From CAZQRW01 sp964596115 (GTDB taxonomy: Bacteria > Hydrothermota > UBA3072 > B12-G15), in contig CAZQRW010000074.1 of assembly GCA_964596115.1 (NCBI GenBank), positions 1 to 6,751 of the forward strand: a DNA stretch of 6,751 bases, given 5' to 3'. Below, piece by piece: positions 1 to 6,629 of this stretch. Numbering within the stretch: the stretch's first letter is position 1; each line of letters opens with the position of its first letter. A program made the translations under genes and the position numbers. Under the pieces are notes generated by a model that worked only from the letters and a program-made list of their open reading frames with translations, was not told the DNA's origin and ran no database searches.

Positions 1-46
1 CTTATGTGATATTATTTTATAGTAACAACAAACAAATTCTTTACCC

Positions 47-75
47 TTGACTATACGTTATTTCATTATTATTAT
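47..75 (+). promoter_or_regulatory. Sigma70-like promoter of the SRP RNA
   Basis: A -35 box TTGACT (47-52) lies 17 nt upstream of a -10 box TATTAT (70-75). Transcription would start about 6-8 nt later, near 81-83, which coincides with the 5' end of the SRP RNA set independently by its terminal helix. An overlapping TATAAT at 73-78 is a better -10 match but would leave a 20-nt spacer. No other promoter is obvious ahead of dnaX, so this one may also drive the dnaX operon by readthrough (inference). Confidence 0.6.
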
Positions 76-80
76 AATAT

Positions 81-357
81 TGCCGGTCGTACTCAGGCGG
101 GGAGTTAGCGGTGCCCTATACCTGCAATCCGCTATAGCAGGGCCGAAATCCCTGCTGAGGTATTGTTCTTTCAGGAAGGGTTTATGGGAGGACGTTGAAG
201 GCCGGGTCCATCATAGGAAGGTACTCTGAACCCCGTCAGATCCGGAAGGAAGCAGCGGTAAAGGGTTGCTCTTTCTGATGATGGGTTACCTGGTCGGAGT
301 CTTAACCTATGAATACCCCTGGGAGAAAAAATATCGATGCAGGGCGTACGATCGGCA
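81..357 (+). ncRNA. ffs: Signal recognition particle RNA, large bacterial type (with Alu domain)
   Basis: RNA core of the signal recognition particle. It binds Ffh and targets ribosomes making membrane or secreted proteins to FtsY at the membrane. The S domain is recognised at about 225-270, with the near-invariant GTCAGATCCGGAAGGAAGC core and GGAA tetraloop at 244-247. The 5' part (about 97-160) matches the Alu domain of Bacillus-type scRNA: GAGTTAGCGGTGCCC, then TGCAATCCGCTATAGCAGGG, with pairs 97-103/149-155 and AGCGG 107-111/CCGCT 129-133. The ends are set by a 12-bp helix, 81-92 with 346-357, containing one G-U pair. The length of about 277 nt fits the large form and is much longer than the roughly 110-nt 4.5S form. 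The 3' end lies only 10 nt before dnaX, and no terminator separates them, so 3' processing from a longer transcript is likely (inference). A weak open frame crosses this RNA and is not a gene. Confidence 0.95.
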
Positions 358-367
358 AATAAAAATT

Positions 368-1879
368 ATGAAAAAGGGCTACATTATCTTAGCAAGAAAA
401 TACAGACCACAAACCTTTGAAGAGGTCGTAGGACAGGAACATATAACCAGAACCCTTCAAAATGGTCTCAAAAAAGGTAAAATTGGGCATTCTTATTTGT
501 TCTCCGGGCCCAGGGGTGTTGGTAAAACCTCGGTTGCAAGAATACTTGCCAAGGCATTAAACTGCGAGAAAGGGGTCACCCCTGAGCCCTGTAACAAATG
601 TTCCCTTTGCAAAGAAATTACAGCGGGAAAAAGTATGGATGTGCTTGAGATAGATGGTGCCTCCAACAGAAGAATTGACGAAATAAGGAATCTCAGAGAA
701 GGAATAGGATATGCCCCTGTAAAGGCACGATACAAGGTTTATATCATCGATGAGGTGCATATGTTAACAACTGAGGCCTTTAATGCACTCCTCAAGACAC
801 TTGAGGAACCACCTCCACATGTAGTATTTATATTTGCTACCACTGACCCTCAGAAAGTCCCTCCAACTATCCTGTCTCGCTGCCAGAGGTTTGATTTTCG
901 CAAGCTTACAACAGGAGAAATATATAAAAAATTATCTGAAATAGCAGATTTAGAAAACATTTCCATCACACCGGACTCACTGAAGGCAATCTCCCTAAGG
1001 GCAGATGGTGCTTTAAGGGATGCGGAAAGTATGCTTGACCAATTGATTTCATATTCAGAAGGAGAGATAACAATTCAGGATGTAAAAGAGGTCTTTGGAT
1101 TTATCGATAAGGAATTTTATATTAATCTGATTACGGGCATATTGAAAAAAAATGACAGGAAAATTATTTCCACTATTGAGAGTGTTTTCGAAAAGGGTTA
1201 TAATATCAAGGAGTTTGTTTATGGCATTATAGACTTCATAAGAAATCTTGTATTTTACAGGTTAGAGGTACCAAATCCATCCCTTGTAGAAGAAGAACCT
1301 GAAATGAAAGAGCTTGCACATAAAGCAGATGAAGATACTCTTGTAGCAATGCTGAATCTTGCATCAGAGATGGAACGAACTTTAAGGGCTATCCCATATT
1401 CCAGGGCTGCCCTTGAACTATATCTCCTAAAAATGGCAAGGATTCCCTATATAAAGAAGGTTGCAGAGCTTATTTCAAACTTAGAGGAAACACCAGCTAC
1501 TCAAATAACAACTCCAAAGATACAAGAAAATGTATCACCTTCCCCCATTAGTGAAGATGCAGCGATATGGGAAAAAATTAGGAATACTATTGTAAAAGAG
1601 CGCGGGCGGGCGTATATCTCTTCCGTTGTAAATAGAATAAGTTTCCAGTCCTATGATAAGAAAGAGAATATCCTATACCTATTCCTCCCTGAAAAGATTC
1701 CTGTCAGTGAAGAGCAAAAAATATTCATAGAAGAAAAATCTCGGGAGATATTCCCAAATGTAAAGGTAAAGCTCCTTGAAAAAACTAAGAGAGTGGAGAA
1801 AAAGAGAGACAAAAATCTTATGGAAAATCCTGTTGTTCAAAAGACTATTAAGTTATTTGGGATGGAGGATGCTGAATGA
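368..1879 (+). CDS. dnaX: DNA polymerase III subunit tau/gamma (clamp-loader ATPase)
   Basis: ATPase subunit of the clamp loader, which opens the sliding clamp and loads it on primed DNA; tau also tethers the polymerase. The protein is 503 aa from ATG 368. It opens with ILARKYRPQTFEEVVGQEH, the family N-terminus. Visible motifs are Walker A GPRGVGKT (47-54), four zinc-ligand cysteines C66, C75, C78 and C81, Walker B IIDEVH (126-131), the SRC arginine-finger motif (170-172) and sensor-2 GALRDAES (214-221). A collar domain III spans about 244-365, followed by a short linker (about 373-396) and a tau-like tail ending in NPVVQKTIKLFG, as in many DnaX proteins. The frame is open back to 266, but that would put the start inside the SRP RNA, so ATG 368 is chosen. 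No Shine-Dalgarno is seen before it, only A/T-rich sequence. The stop overlaps recR by ATGA. An A8 run at 1145-1152 could allow slippage into TGA. Confidence 0.97.
   Translation: MKKGYIILARKYRPQTFEEVVGQEHITRTLQNGLKKGKIGHSYLFSGPRGVGKTSVARILAKALNCEKGVTPEPCNKCSLCKEITAGKSMDVLEIDGASNRRIDEIRNLREGIGYAPVKARYKVYIIDEVHMLTTEAFNALLKTLEEPPPHVVFIFATTDPQKVPPTILSRCQRFDFRKLTTGEIYKKLSEIADLENISITPDSLKAISLRADGALRDAESMLDQLISYSEGEITIQDVKEVFGFIDKEFYINLITGILKKNDRKIISTIESVFEKGYNIKEFVYGIIDFIRNLVFYRLEVPNPSLVEEEPEMKELAHKADEDTLVAMLNLASEMERTLRAIPYSRAALELYLLKMARIPYIKKVAELISNLEETPATQITTPKIQENVSPSPISEDAAIWEKIRNTIVKERGRAYISSVVNRISFQSYDKKENILYLFLPEKIPVSEEQKIFIEEKSREIFPNVKVKLLEKTKRVEKKRDKNLMENPVVQKTIKLFGMEDAE
1145..1171 (+). 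other. Candidate slippage site in dnaX (A8 run, -1 frame stop, small hairpin)
   Basis: Eight A residues (1145-1152) encode Lys260, Lys261 and the start of Asn262. A -1 ribosomal shift on A AAA AAT, or insertion of one extra A by RNA polymerase, leads straight into TGA at 1153-1155 and gives a 262-residue product. A perfect 5-bp hairpin, GGAAA (1158-1162)/TTTCC (1167-1171) with loop ATTA, begins 5 nt after the run. Programmed or transcriptional slippage in dnaX is known in E. coli and Thermus. Against it, the stem is weak, no upstream Shine-Dalgarno-like stimulator is seen, and the product would lack collar domain III, unlike normal gamma. It may be chance. Confidence 0.25.
1864..1868 (+). promoter_or_regulatory. 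Ribosome binding site of recR inside dnaX
   Basis: GGAGG lies 7 nt before the recR ATG at 1876, within the last codons of dnaX. It is the strongest Shine-Dalgarno on the + strand here and supports the 1876 start. It also shows that the organism uses Shine-Dalgarno initiation, which makes its absence before dnaX stand out. Confidence 0.75.
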
Positions 1880-2469
1880 GAATTCCCAGGAGTTTCGAGG
1901 AACTTATTGAAGGTTTCAAATCTCTCCCGGGTATAGGTAGAAAAACAGCTGAAAGATTATCCTTCTACATATTGTCTCATAGAGAAGAAGGGCAGAGGCT
2001 GGGGGAATCACTAAAAAACGCACTTGAATCAATAAAATTCTGTTCTATCTGTGGAAATATCTCTGATAAGGATCCCTGTGATATATGCAGTGATCCAAAG
2101 AGGGATAGCTCAATGATATGTGTGGTTGAAAAGCCTATGGATCTCTATGCTATCGAAAAAACGGGTGGATATAAGGGTCTGTACCATGTACTCGGTGGCT
2201 TAATTTCACCTCTGGATGGTAGAGGTCCTGAAGACATAAAAATAAAGGAACTGCTAAAACGAATAAATGAAGATGTAAAGGAGGTGATTATTGCACTCAA
2301 ACCTACGACGGAAGGTGAAGCAACATCAATGTATATTTCAAATCTTTTAGAACCGTTGGATGTAAAAGTATCATGGATTGCGAGAGGAATACCGGTTGGA
2401 GGAGATATTGATCTTACAGATTCTATAACCCTTCTCAGGTCCATCCAGAACAGGAATATTGTAAGATGA
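1876..2469 (+). CDS. recR: Recombination mediator RecR
   Basis: RecR acts with RecO (and RecF) to load RecA onto SSB-coated single-stranded DNA during gap repair; it forms a ring-like DNA clamp. The 197-aa length is normal for the family. Seen in order: a helix-hairpin-helix, LPGIGRKTAERLSFYIL (17-33); a zinc finger with C56, C59, C68 and C71; and a Toprim domain (about 80-175) with ICVVEKPMDLYAIEKTG and the family signature GLYHVLGGLISPLDGRGPED (101-120). PTTEGEAT (143-150) and the closing block GIPVGGDIDLTDSITLLRS (171-189) are also typical. The ATG overlaps the dnaX stop (ATGA) and has GGAGG 7 nt upstream. dnaX-recR adjacency is widely conserved, but the ebfC/ybaB gene usually between them is missing here. 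The stop overlaps the next gene by another ATGA. Confidence 0.97.
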   Translation: MRIPRSFEELIEGFKSLPGIGRKTAERLSFYILSHREEGQRLGESLKNALESIKFCSICGNISDKDPCDICSDPKRDSSMICVVEKPMDLYAIEKTGGYKGLYHVLGGLISPLDGRGPEDIKIKELLKRINEDVKEVIIALKPTTEGEATSMYISNLLEPLDVKVSWIARGIPVGGDIDLTDSITLLRSIQNRNIVR

Positions 2470-3599
2470 ACGTAAAAATGGTTGATCTCAGAGCTCAATT
2501 TAAAGAAGTAGAAGAAGAAGTAAAAAAGGGGTGGAATCAAACATTTGAGAATATGAATTTGATGCTTGGCCCTAATGTCAGGGCTTTTGAAGATGAATTT
2601 TCTTCTTTTATAGGGACAAAATATGGATACGGTGTTAATTCTGGCACAGATGCACTTATCCTATCATTAAGTGCACTGGGCATAGAGCCAGCGGATGGTG
2701 TATTAACTGTAAGTTTTACCTTCTTTGCAACACCAGAAAGTATTATTCTTGCAGGTGGAAAACCTATTTTCGTGGATATCGATGAAGATACATTAACAAT
2801 CGACGTTAATCATCTTGAAAAAATACTTAAATCCGCCAGAAGAAAAGATGGAGAGACATATATAAATGGCATTAGAGTTAAGGGTATTATACCCGTTCAT
2901 CTCTTTGGAATACCAGCACCTATGGAAAAAATACGTCAGATTGCCACTGAATTTAACCTGTTTATTATCGAGGACGCTGCTCAGGCACATGGAGCCCTGT
3001 ATAAGGGTAAGAGAGTGGGCAGCTTTGGCAACACTTCTGCATTCAGCTTTTATATGTCAAAAAACCTGAGTGCCCTTGGTGATGCAGGTATGATTCTTAC
3101 AAATGATAAAGAGATTGCTGAAAAAATTTTCAGATTAAGGATTCATGGGCAGAGTGAACGATACACACACAGACATATTGGCTATAACAGCAGGCTTGAT
3201 GAGCTCCAGGCAGTTGTACTAAGGGCGAAGTTAAAAAAACTTGATGAATGGAATCGGCGAAGAAGGGAAATTGCTACACTTTACTTGCAGGGACTTAAAG
3301 ACCTTCCCATAAAACTACCCACCGCTCCTAAAGAAAGTGTCCCTGTATGGCATATGTTCTCTGTAAAAACAAGGAAAAGAGACGACCTTTTCAAATATCT
3401 GCGAGAAAATGGCATTGAGGCTGCAATCCACTATCCTGTCCCTTGCCATAAACAAAAGGCACTGGAGGAATTCAATTCTTTAAGCCTCCCTGTAACAGAG
3501 AGGGTATCAGGCGAGATATTAAGCCTTCCCATACACCAGCATCTTACAAACGAAGAAGTAAGTTATATAATCGATAAGATCAAGGATTTCTTTGGATGA
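2466..3599 (+). CDS. DegT/DnrJ/EryC1/StrS-family PLP-dependent sugar aminotransferase
   Basis: Fold-type I, PLP-dependent enzyme. Family members transfer an amino group, usually from glutamate, to a keto-sugar nucleotide, making amino sugars for O-antigen, capsule, glycan or antibiotic pathways in the cytoplasm. The 377-aa length is typical. It begins MVDLRAQF after four extra residues, a common family opening. Visible motifs: GTDAL (60-64, phosphate-binding region), TFFATPESIILAGGKPIFVD (85-104), IIEDAAQAHGA (167-177, with D170 expected to contact the PLP ring nitrogen), SFYMSKNLSALGDAGM (194-209, with K199 as the Schiff-base lysine), and HIGYNSRLDELQA (237-249). The sequence resembles the WbpE/FdtB-like branch, but the sugar substrate cannot be told from motifs alone. 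The start overlaps the recR stop (ATGA), with AGGA about 10 nt upstream; the ATG at 2478 is a possible alternative. The neighbouring CpsB-like gene supports a surface-polysaccharide role (inference). Confidence 0.94.
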   Translation: MNVKMVDLRAQFKEVEEEVKKGWNQTFENMNLMLGPNVRAFEDEFSSFIGTKYGYGVNSGTDALILSLSALGIEPADGVLTVSFTFFATPESIILAGGKPIFVDIDEDTLTIDVNHLEKILKSARRKDGETYINGIRVKGIIPVHLFGIPAPMEKIRQIATEFNLFIIEDAAQAHGALYKGKRVGSFGNTSAFSFYMSKNLSALGDAGMILTNDKEIAEKIFRLRIHGQSERYTHRHIGYNSRLDELQAVVLRAKLKKLDEWNRRRREIATLYLQGLKDLPIKLPTAPKESVPVWHMFSVKTRKRDDLFKYLRENGIEAAIHYPVPCHKQKALEEFNSLSLPVTERVSGEILSLPIHQHLTNEEVSYIIDKIKDFFG

Positions 3600-4258
3600 T
3601 AGATATCCATACCCATATTATTCCAGGTCTGGATGACGGACCGGAAACTCTATCACAATCACTGGAACTGATAAATATTCTAAAAAATGAAGGTATAGAT
3701 AAGATCGTCGCTACTCCACATTTTTATCCTGAACTCTTTCCAGAATCCACGATTGAGAATAGAGACAAAAAATTGAATGAATTAAAATCAGCAACGGACG
3801 TTGATATTTTTCCTGGTTTTGAGGTGATGTTTGATGAAGGTATTCCACAATTAAATAAATATACAATGAATAATACACAATATATTCTTGTTGAATTCTC
3901 AAGGTTTTCTACAATTGATGGCATTTTTAATGCAATAAAATTCATACACTCAAAGGGACTGCACCCCATTATTGCACATATTGAAAGGTATACTATAAAC
4001 GAAGAGACCATTGAAATTCTAAGATTAAGGGGTGCTTCAATTCAAATGAATGCTGATTTCATTGTCAATAATTTTAGAAAAATAAAGGTTTTGATAACAA
4101 AGGGATTAATAGATTTTGTTGCAAGTGATATACACCCTTTCAGAGAACTACTAATAAAAAAAGCATACGATAGAGTAAAATCCCTCTCAGATGAAATAGC
4201 AGAAAGGGTATTTATGATTAATCCGCAATCCATACTGTCAAAGAAAACAAACTACTGA
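3596..4258 (+). CDS. PHP-domain phosphatase, CpsB/YwqE (CapC)-like
   Basis: Likely metal-dependent phosphoesterase of the PHP superfamily. Characterised relatives CpsB and YwqE dephosphorylate the tyrosine kinases that control capsule or exopolysaccharide synthesis. The 220-aa protein shows HTH (H5, H7), PGLDDG (10-15), ATPHFYPE (39-46, H42), GFEV with E76, LVEF (98-101), the family motif IAHIERY (126-132, H128, E130, R131), a QMNADF block (150-155) and ASDIH (176-180, D178, H180). Together these resemble a complete multi-metal PHP site. It is shorter than many relatives (about 240-260 aa). The start overlaps the aminotransferase stop by ATGA, with AAGGA 9 nt upstream. No tyrosine kinase, Wzz-like protein or export gene is in the window, so the substrate is unknown. 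It is the last gene of the dnaX operon. A different phosphoesterase role remains possible. Confidence 0.88.
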   Translation: MIDIHTHIIPGLDDGPETLSQSLELINILKNEGIDKIVATPHFYPELFPESTIENRDKKLNELKSATDVDIFPGFEVMFDEGIPQLNKYTMNNTQYILVEFSRFSTIDGIFNAIKFIHSKGLHPIIAHIERYTINEETIEILRLRGASIQMNADFIVNNFRKIKVLITKGLIDFVASDIHPFRELLIKKAYDRVKSLSDEIAERVFMINPQSILSKKTNY

Positions 4259-4371
4259 AATTTTAGTATAAGAAACTTGAACTATCCTATTGAAAAGCAA
4301 GTAAATAAGCTATCAAAATAGAAGGGAGCATTCTATCCCCAAACGTAATAATGCTAACGCATCCCTCAAAT
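4259..4371. other. Convergent intergenic region
   Basis: A 113-bp AT-rich gap separates two convergent transcription units. No open frame or RNA gene is recognised. It holds the imperfect hairpin at 4323-4366 and a tiny palindrome CTATCAAAATAG at 4310-4321. Confidence 0.6.
4323..4366. terminator. Possible bidirectional terminator hairpin
   Basis: AGGGA (4323-4327) can pair with TCCCT (4362-4366), and GCATT (4328-4332) with AATGC (4350-4354). This gives a 10-bp interrupted stem with a 17-nt loop and a 7-nt bulge. It lies between two convergent genes, where a shared terminator is expected. Read on the - strand it is followed by the T-rich TCTATTTT; on the + strand only CAAATTTAC follows. The long loop, bulge and lack of a solid U tract make this a weak call. 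Confidence 0.3.
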
Positions 4372-6573
4372 TTACTTCCCTAAAATTAACACCTTCTTTG
4401 AGATCGCTACCTTACCGTCCCTCTTGAGTGCTACAAAGTATATTCCGTCTTTCAATTTTATAGTTTTCTTAAATCTATATACACCTGCTGTCAGTTCTTT
4501 TGCCTTCAAAATCTCTTCTACCTTTCTTCCCGTAAGATCATATATTAATATATTGTATTTCCCAAACGTAGGTAAAAAGAGTAAAACTGAAATCTGGTTA
4601 TCTATAATTATACCTTTAATACTCATTTTAAAGGTAGGTATTAACTCCTGCTTACCGGATGCAGTATAAATAAGTAATTTCCATTGATATATAGAACCCG
4701 TGTCAGAAGGTGCATTATCAGAGACAAATAATTTCCACCATCCCTGTGTATTTTCATCATTAAAATCATCAAGACTGCCGGGCCCATCTACTGGAATTTC
4801 TGAATCATACCATCCAATAATATTGTTGTCTGAACCTCCACTCCTATTATGAAGGGTTACTTCTGTTCCCTGGGGAGAGAACAATTTCACAATGAGATCG
4901 CCTATATACGTGTGTCCAATATTTACATAGGTAAGAAGATCTGAAATAGTATAATTGTTCCCTACATATATAGAATCAACAATTCCAGATGGATCATTAT
5001 CAGGAATAGAAATACTATCGTTTGATGTATATTCAACACCTGTAAGTGGGGTTAGCGTAAAATCTATCGTTGTATCGTTCTCTACGGTGATTGTATCAAA
5101 GAGGGTTGCATACCCATCTTTGCTTACTTTAAACACTAAATCCCCGGCGTTTGTTGAAAGTGAATAATCACCAATATTATCAGTATATGTTGCATTACTT
5201 CCAATAATCTGCACAAATGCACTATCAATAGGTATATCTATTGTATCCCTTACAGTCCCATTAATGTTTACAGCTACCAATGGCCAGAGCTCCACATTTA
5301 AGAATGTGGTAGAATCAAATTTTACATTCACATTCGAAAAAACCAGGGAATCATAACCATCTGCCTTAAAAACAAAGGTATAATTACCCGTCAACAGGGG
5401 TCTATAAAAATCACCAACAATGGAATCATTATGAAAAATTTTACTAACACCTTTAACATAATAGGTGCAGGGTACCGGGTTACCTGTACTGTGATCTGTA
5501 ACAATACCCCTTACTCCCTTACCAGCTTGATCAATGAACCAGAGCATTGACTCCCTATTTTCCCTCCACAATTCAGGAAGCTTTGAGGCGTCAGGCCATT
5601 TTGGTCGGTTAAGCTCTATAGTCAGGTCAATACAACCCGTTGCGTAATAAGCCCAATCCTGCAAGGTTCCATCCGCTTCATACCAAAGATAGCCCCTCAC
5701 AGTTCCACTATCTGCATTGAGGGGGTAAGGGTCTAAAAACATAGAATCATTTCTTATTGCATAACCTATGCTTATTTTCCTGATCAGATTTACAAATGGG
5801 GGGAGACTATTGGAATAATCCCATTGATAATTCACCACCCTTGCACCGCTGTGGTATGTTACTGACATAACAAAGTTCATCGTATCGAGCCAGGCCATCA
5901 ATTCCTGTGTTTCCAGTGAAGTACCTGAAACGCTTCCGCCATTTGGTCGGCCATCAGGGACCGGAAAATCCCTATTTGGGTCCTCTCCATCTGCAAGATA
6001 CCTTGTTGAATTCTCTCTTCCATCGGCGTTATACATTGGTATAAGCCATATCTCTCTATTATTTACAAGATAGGTTATAAGTGAATCAGCACCATAGCTT
6101 TGTGTGAGTGTATCTGCCAATCTCAGGACATTTTCGCAACCAATAGGTTCATCGCCATGAATAATCCCAATAAATCTTATCTCAGGTTCAGCCTCGTCCT
6201 GGTTTACATTGTCAGATATCTTCAGTGCCCATATTGTTCTTCCCTGCTGTGTTGTTCCAATAGAAACCATTCTTGTAATATTAGCATAGTTAGAAACAAT
6301 TGAATCCAGTTTTGTTACCATCTGGTCATACGAATGATAACCTGCCTCTGAAAATTTCTCTTCAGGCAGGATTTCAACCATAAAACCCGCCCTCTTTATT
6401 TTTTCTATCATCTCTTTCGTAAGATGGGACTCAGCATAATTTTTTTTCAGATGTTCTATTGATACACCAAGCTCGTGGAGTTCATAGACCTGGTTATGAT
6501 TCCCAATATCTATTTTTACCCTCGCCTTTTCTAAAGGTAACGCAGCAAGCAGAATAACAAATATATTCACCAC
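4372..6573 (-). CDS. Secreted M14 zinc carboxypeptidase with P-domain-like module and C-terminal sorting-like domain
   Basis: Probable extracellular metallo-carboxypeptidase that removes C-terminal amino acids from peptides. The 733-aa protein starts with a hydrophobic stretch VNIFVILLAALPL (2-14), probably a signal peptide. A prodomain-like segment follows (about 16-75). The M14 domain (about 78-350) has zinc ligands HGDE (H139, E142) and H241 in VTYHSG, the substrate-binding pair N200-R201 in NRDFP, and catalytic E320 in DLTIELN. GTLQDWAYYATGC (302-314) resembles the CPE/CPN-type (M14B) branch. Next come two carboxypeptidase-regulatory-like beta domains (about 352-432 and 434-507) and a proprotein-convertase P-domain-like module (about 512-636, with GDLIVKLFSPQGT and GWWKLFVSD). 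The tail (about 645-733) has YNILIYDLTGRKVEE and DGIYFVALKRDGK, resembling type IX (Por) sorting domains. The GTG start has no basic n-region and a modest Shine-Dalgarno; see the 5-codon frame just upstream. A similar tail ends the upstream gene. Confidence 0.92.
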   Translation of the reverse strand: MVNIFVILLAALPLEKARVKIDIGNHNQVYELHELGVSIEHLKKNYAESHLTKEMIEKIKRAGFMVEILPEEKFSEAGYHSYDQMVTKLDSIVSNYANITRMVSIGTTQQGRTIWALKISDNVNQDEAEPEIRFIGIIHGDEPIGCENVLRLADTLTQSYGADSLITYLVNNREIWLIPMYNADGRENSTRYLADGEDPNRDFPVPDGRPNGGSVSGTSLETQELMAWLDTMNFVMSVTYHSGARVVNYQWDYSNSLPPFVNLIRKISIGYAIRNDSMFLDPYPLNADSGTVRGYLWYEADGTLQDWAYYATGCIDLTIELNRPKWPDASKLPELWRENRESMLWFIDQAGKGVRGIVTDHSTGNPVPCTYYVKGVSKIFHNDSIVGDFYRPLLTGNYTFVFKADGYDSLVFSNVNVKFDSTTFLNVELWPLVAVNINGTVRDTIDIPIDSAFVQIIGSNATYTDNIGDYSLSTNAGDLVFKVSKDGYATLFDTITVENDTTIDFTLTPLTGVEYTSNDSISIPDNDPSGIVDSIYVGNNYTISDLLTYVNIGHTYIGDLIVKLFSPQGTEVTLHNRSGGSDNNIIGWYDSEIPVDGPGSLDDFNDENTQGWWKLFVSDNAPSDTGSIYQWKLLIYTASGKQELIPTFKMSIKGIIIDNQISVLLFLPTFGKYNILIYDLTGRKVEEILKAKELTAGVYRFKKTIKLKDGIYFVALKRDGKVAISKKVLILGK

Positions 6574-6577
6574 TGAC

Positions 6578-6595
6578 TCATCCCGCCTTTTCCAT
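6578..6595 (-). other. Five-codon leader-like frame (MEKAG-stop) before the carboxypeptidase
   Basis: ATG at 6595-6593 has an excellent Shine-Dalgarno, AGGAG (6605-6601), 5 nt upstream, yet reads only Met-Glu-Lys-Ala-Gly before TGA (6580-6578). That stop lies 4 nt before the GTG start of the carboxypeptidase, which is in another frame. It could be a leader frame allowing termination-reinitiation. Alternatively it is the true start of the carboxypeptidase, disrupted by an indel or sequence error: one extra base or two fewer would join the frames. It could also be chance. Confidence 0.3.
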
Positions 6596-6629
6596 AGTTG
6601 CTCCTGTCACAAGACCTGTCGACAATAAA

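Noticed and set aside
47..229. 60-codon + strand open frame starting with TTG
   Set aside because: Its TTG is the -35 box of the promoter, and the rest is the Alu domain of the SRP RNA. No ribosome binding site or protein similarity is apparent.
266..367. 34-residue N-terminal extension of DnaX
   Set aside because: The frame is open, but this part lies in the SRP RNA S domain and 3' arm. DnaX proteins start just before the ILARKYRP motif, matching ATG 368.
493..760. Two - strand open frames opposite dnaX
   Set aside because: They are antisense shadows of strongly conserved DnaX codons and show no recognisable domain. The same applies to the - strand frames opposite recR, the aminotransferase and the phosphatase, and to the + strand frames opposite the carboxypeptidase.
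926..931. A6 run in dnaX as a second slippage site
   Set aside because: It is preceded by T and gives no X-XXY-YYZ heptamer in the reading frame. No immediate stop or hairpin follows.
2478..3599. Later ATG (2478) as the aminotransferase start
   Set aside because: The 2466 ATG overlaps the recR stop in the same ATGA pattern as the other junctions and has AGGA upstream. The 2478 start is possible but less supported.
4310..4321. Small palindrome CTATCAAAATAG as a regulatory site or terminator
   Set aside because: A 4-bp stem in AT-rich DNA is expected by chance and has no U tract or neighbouring promoter.
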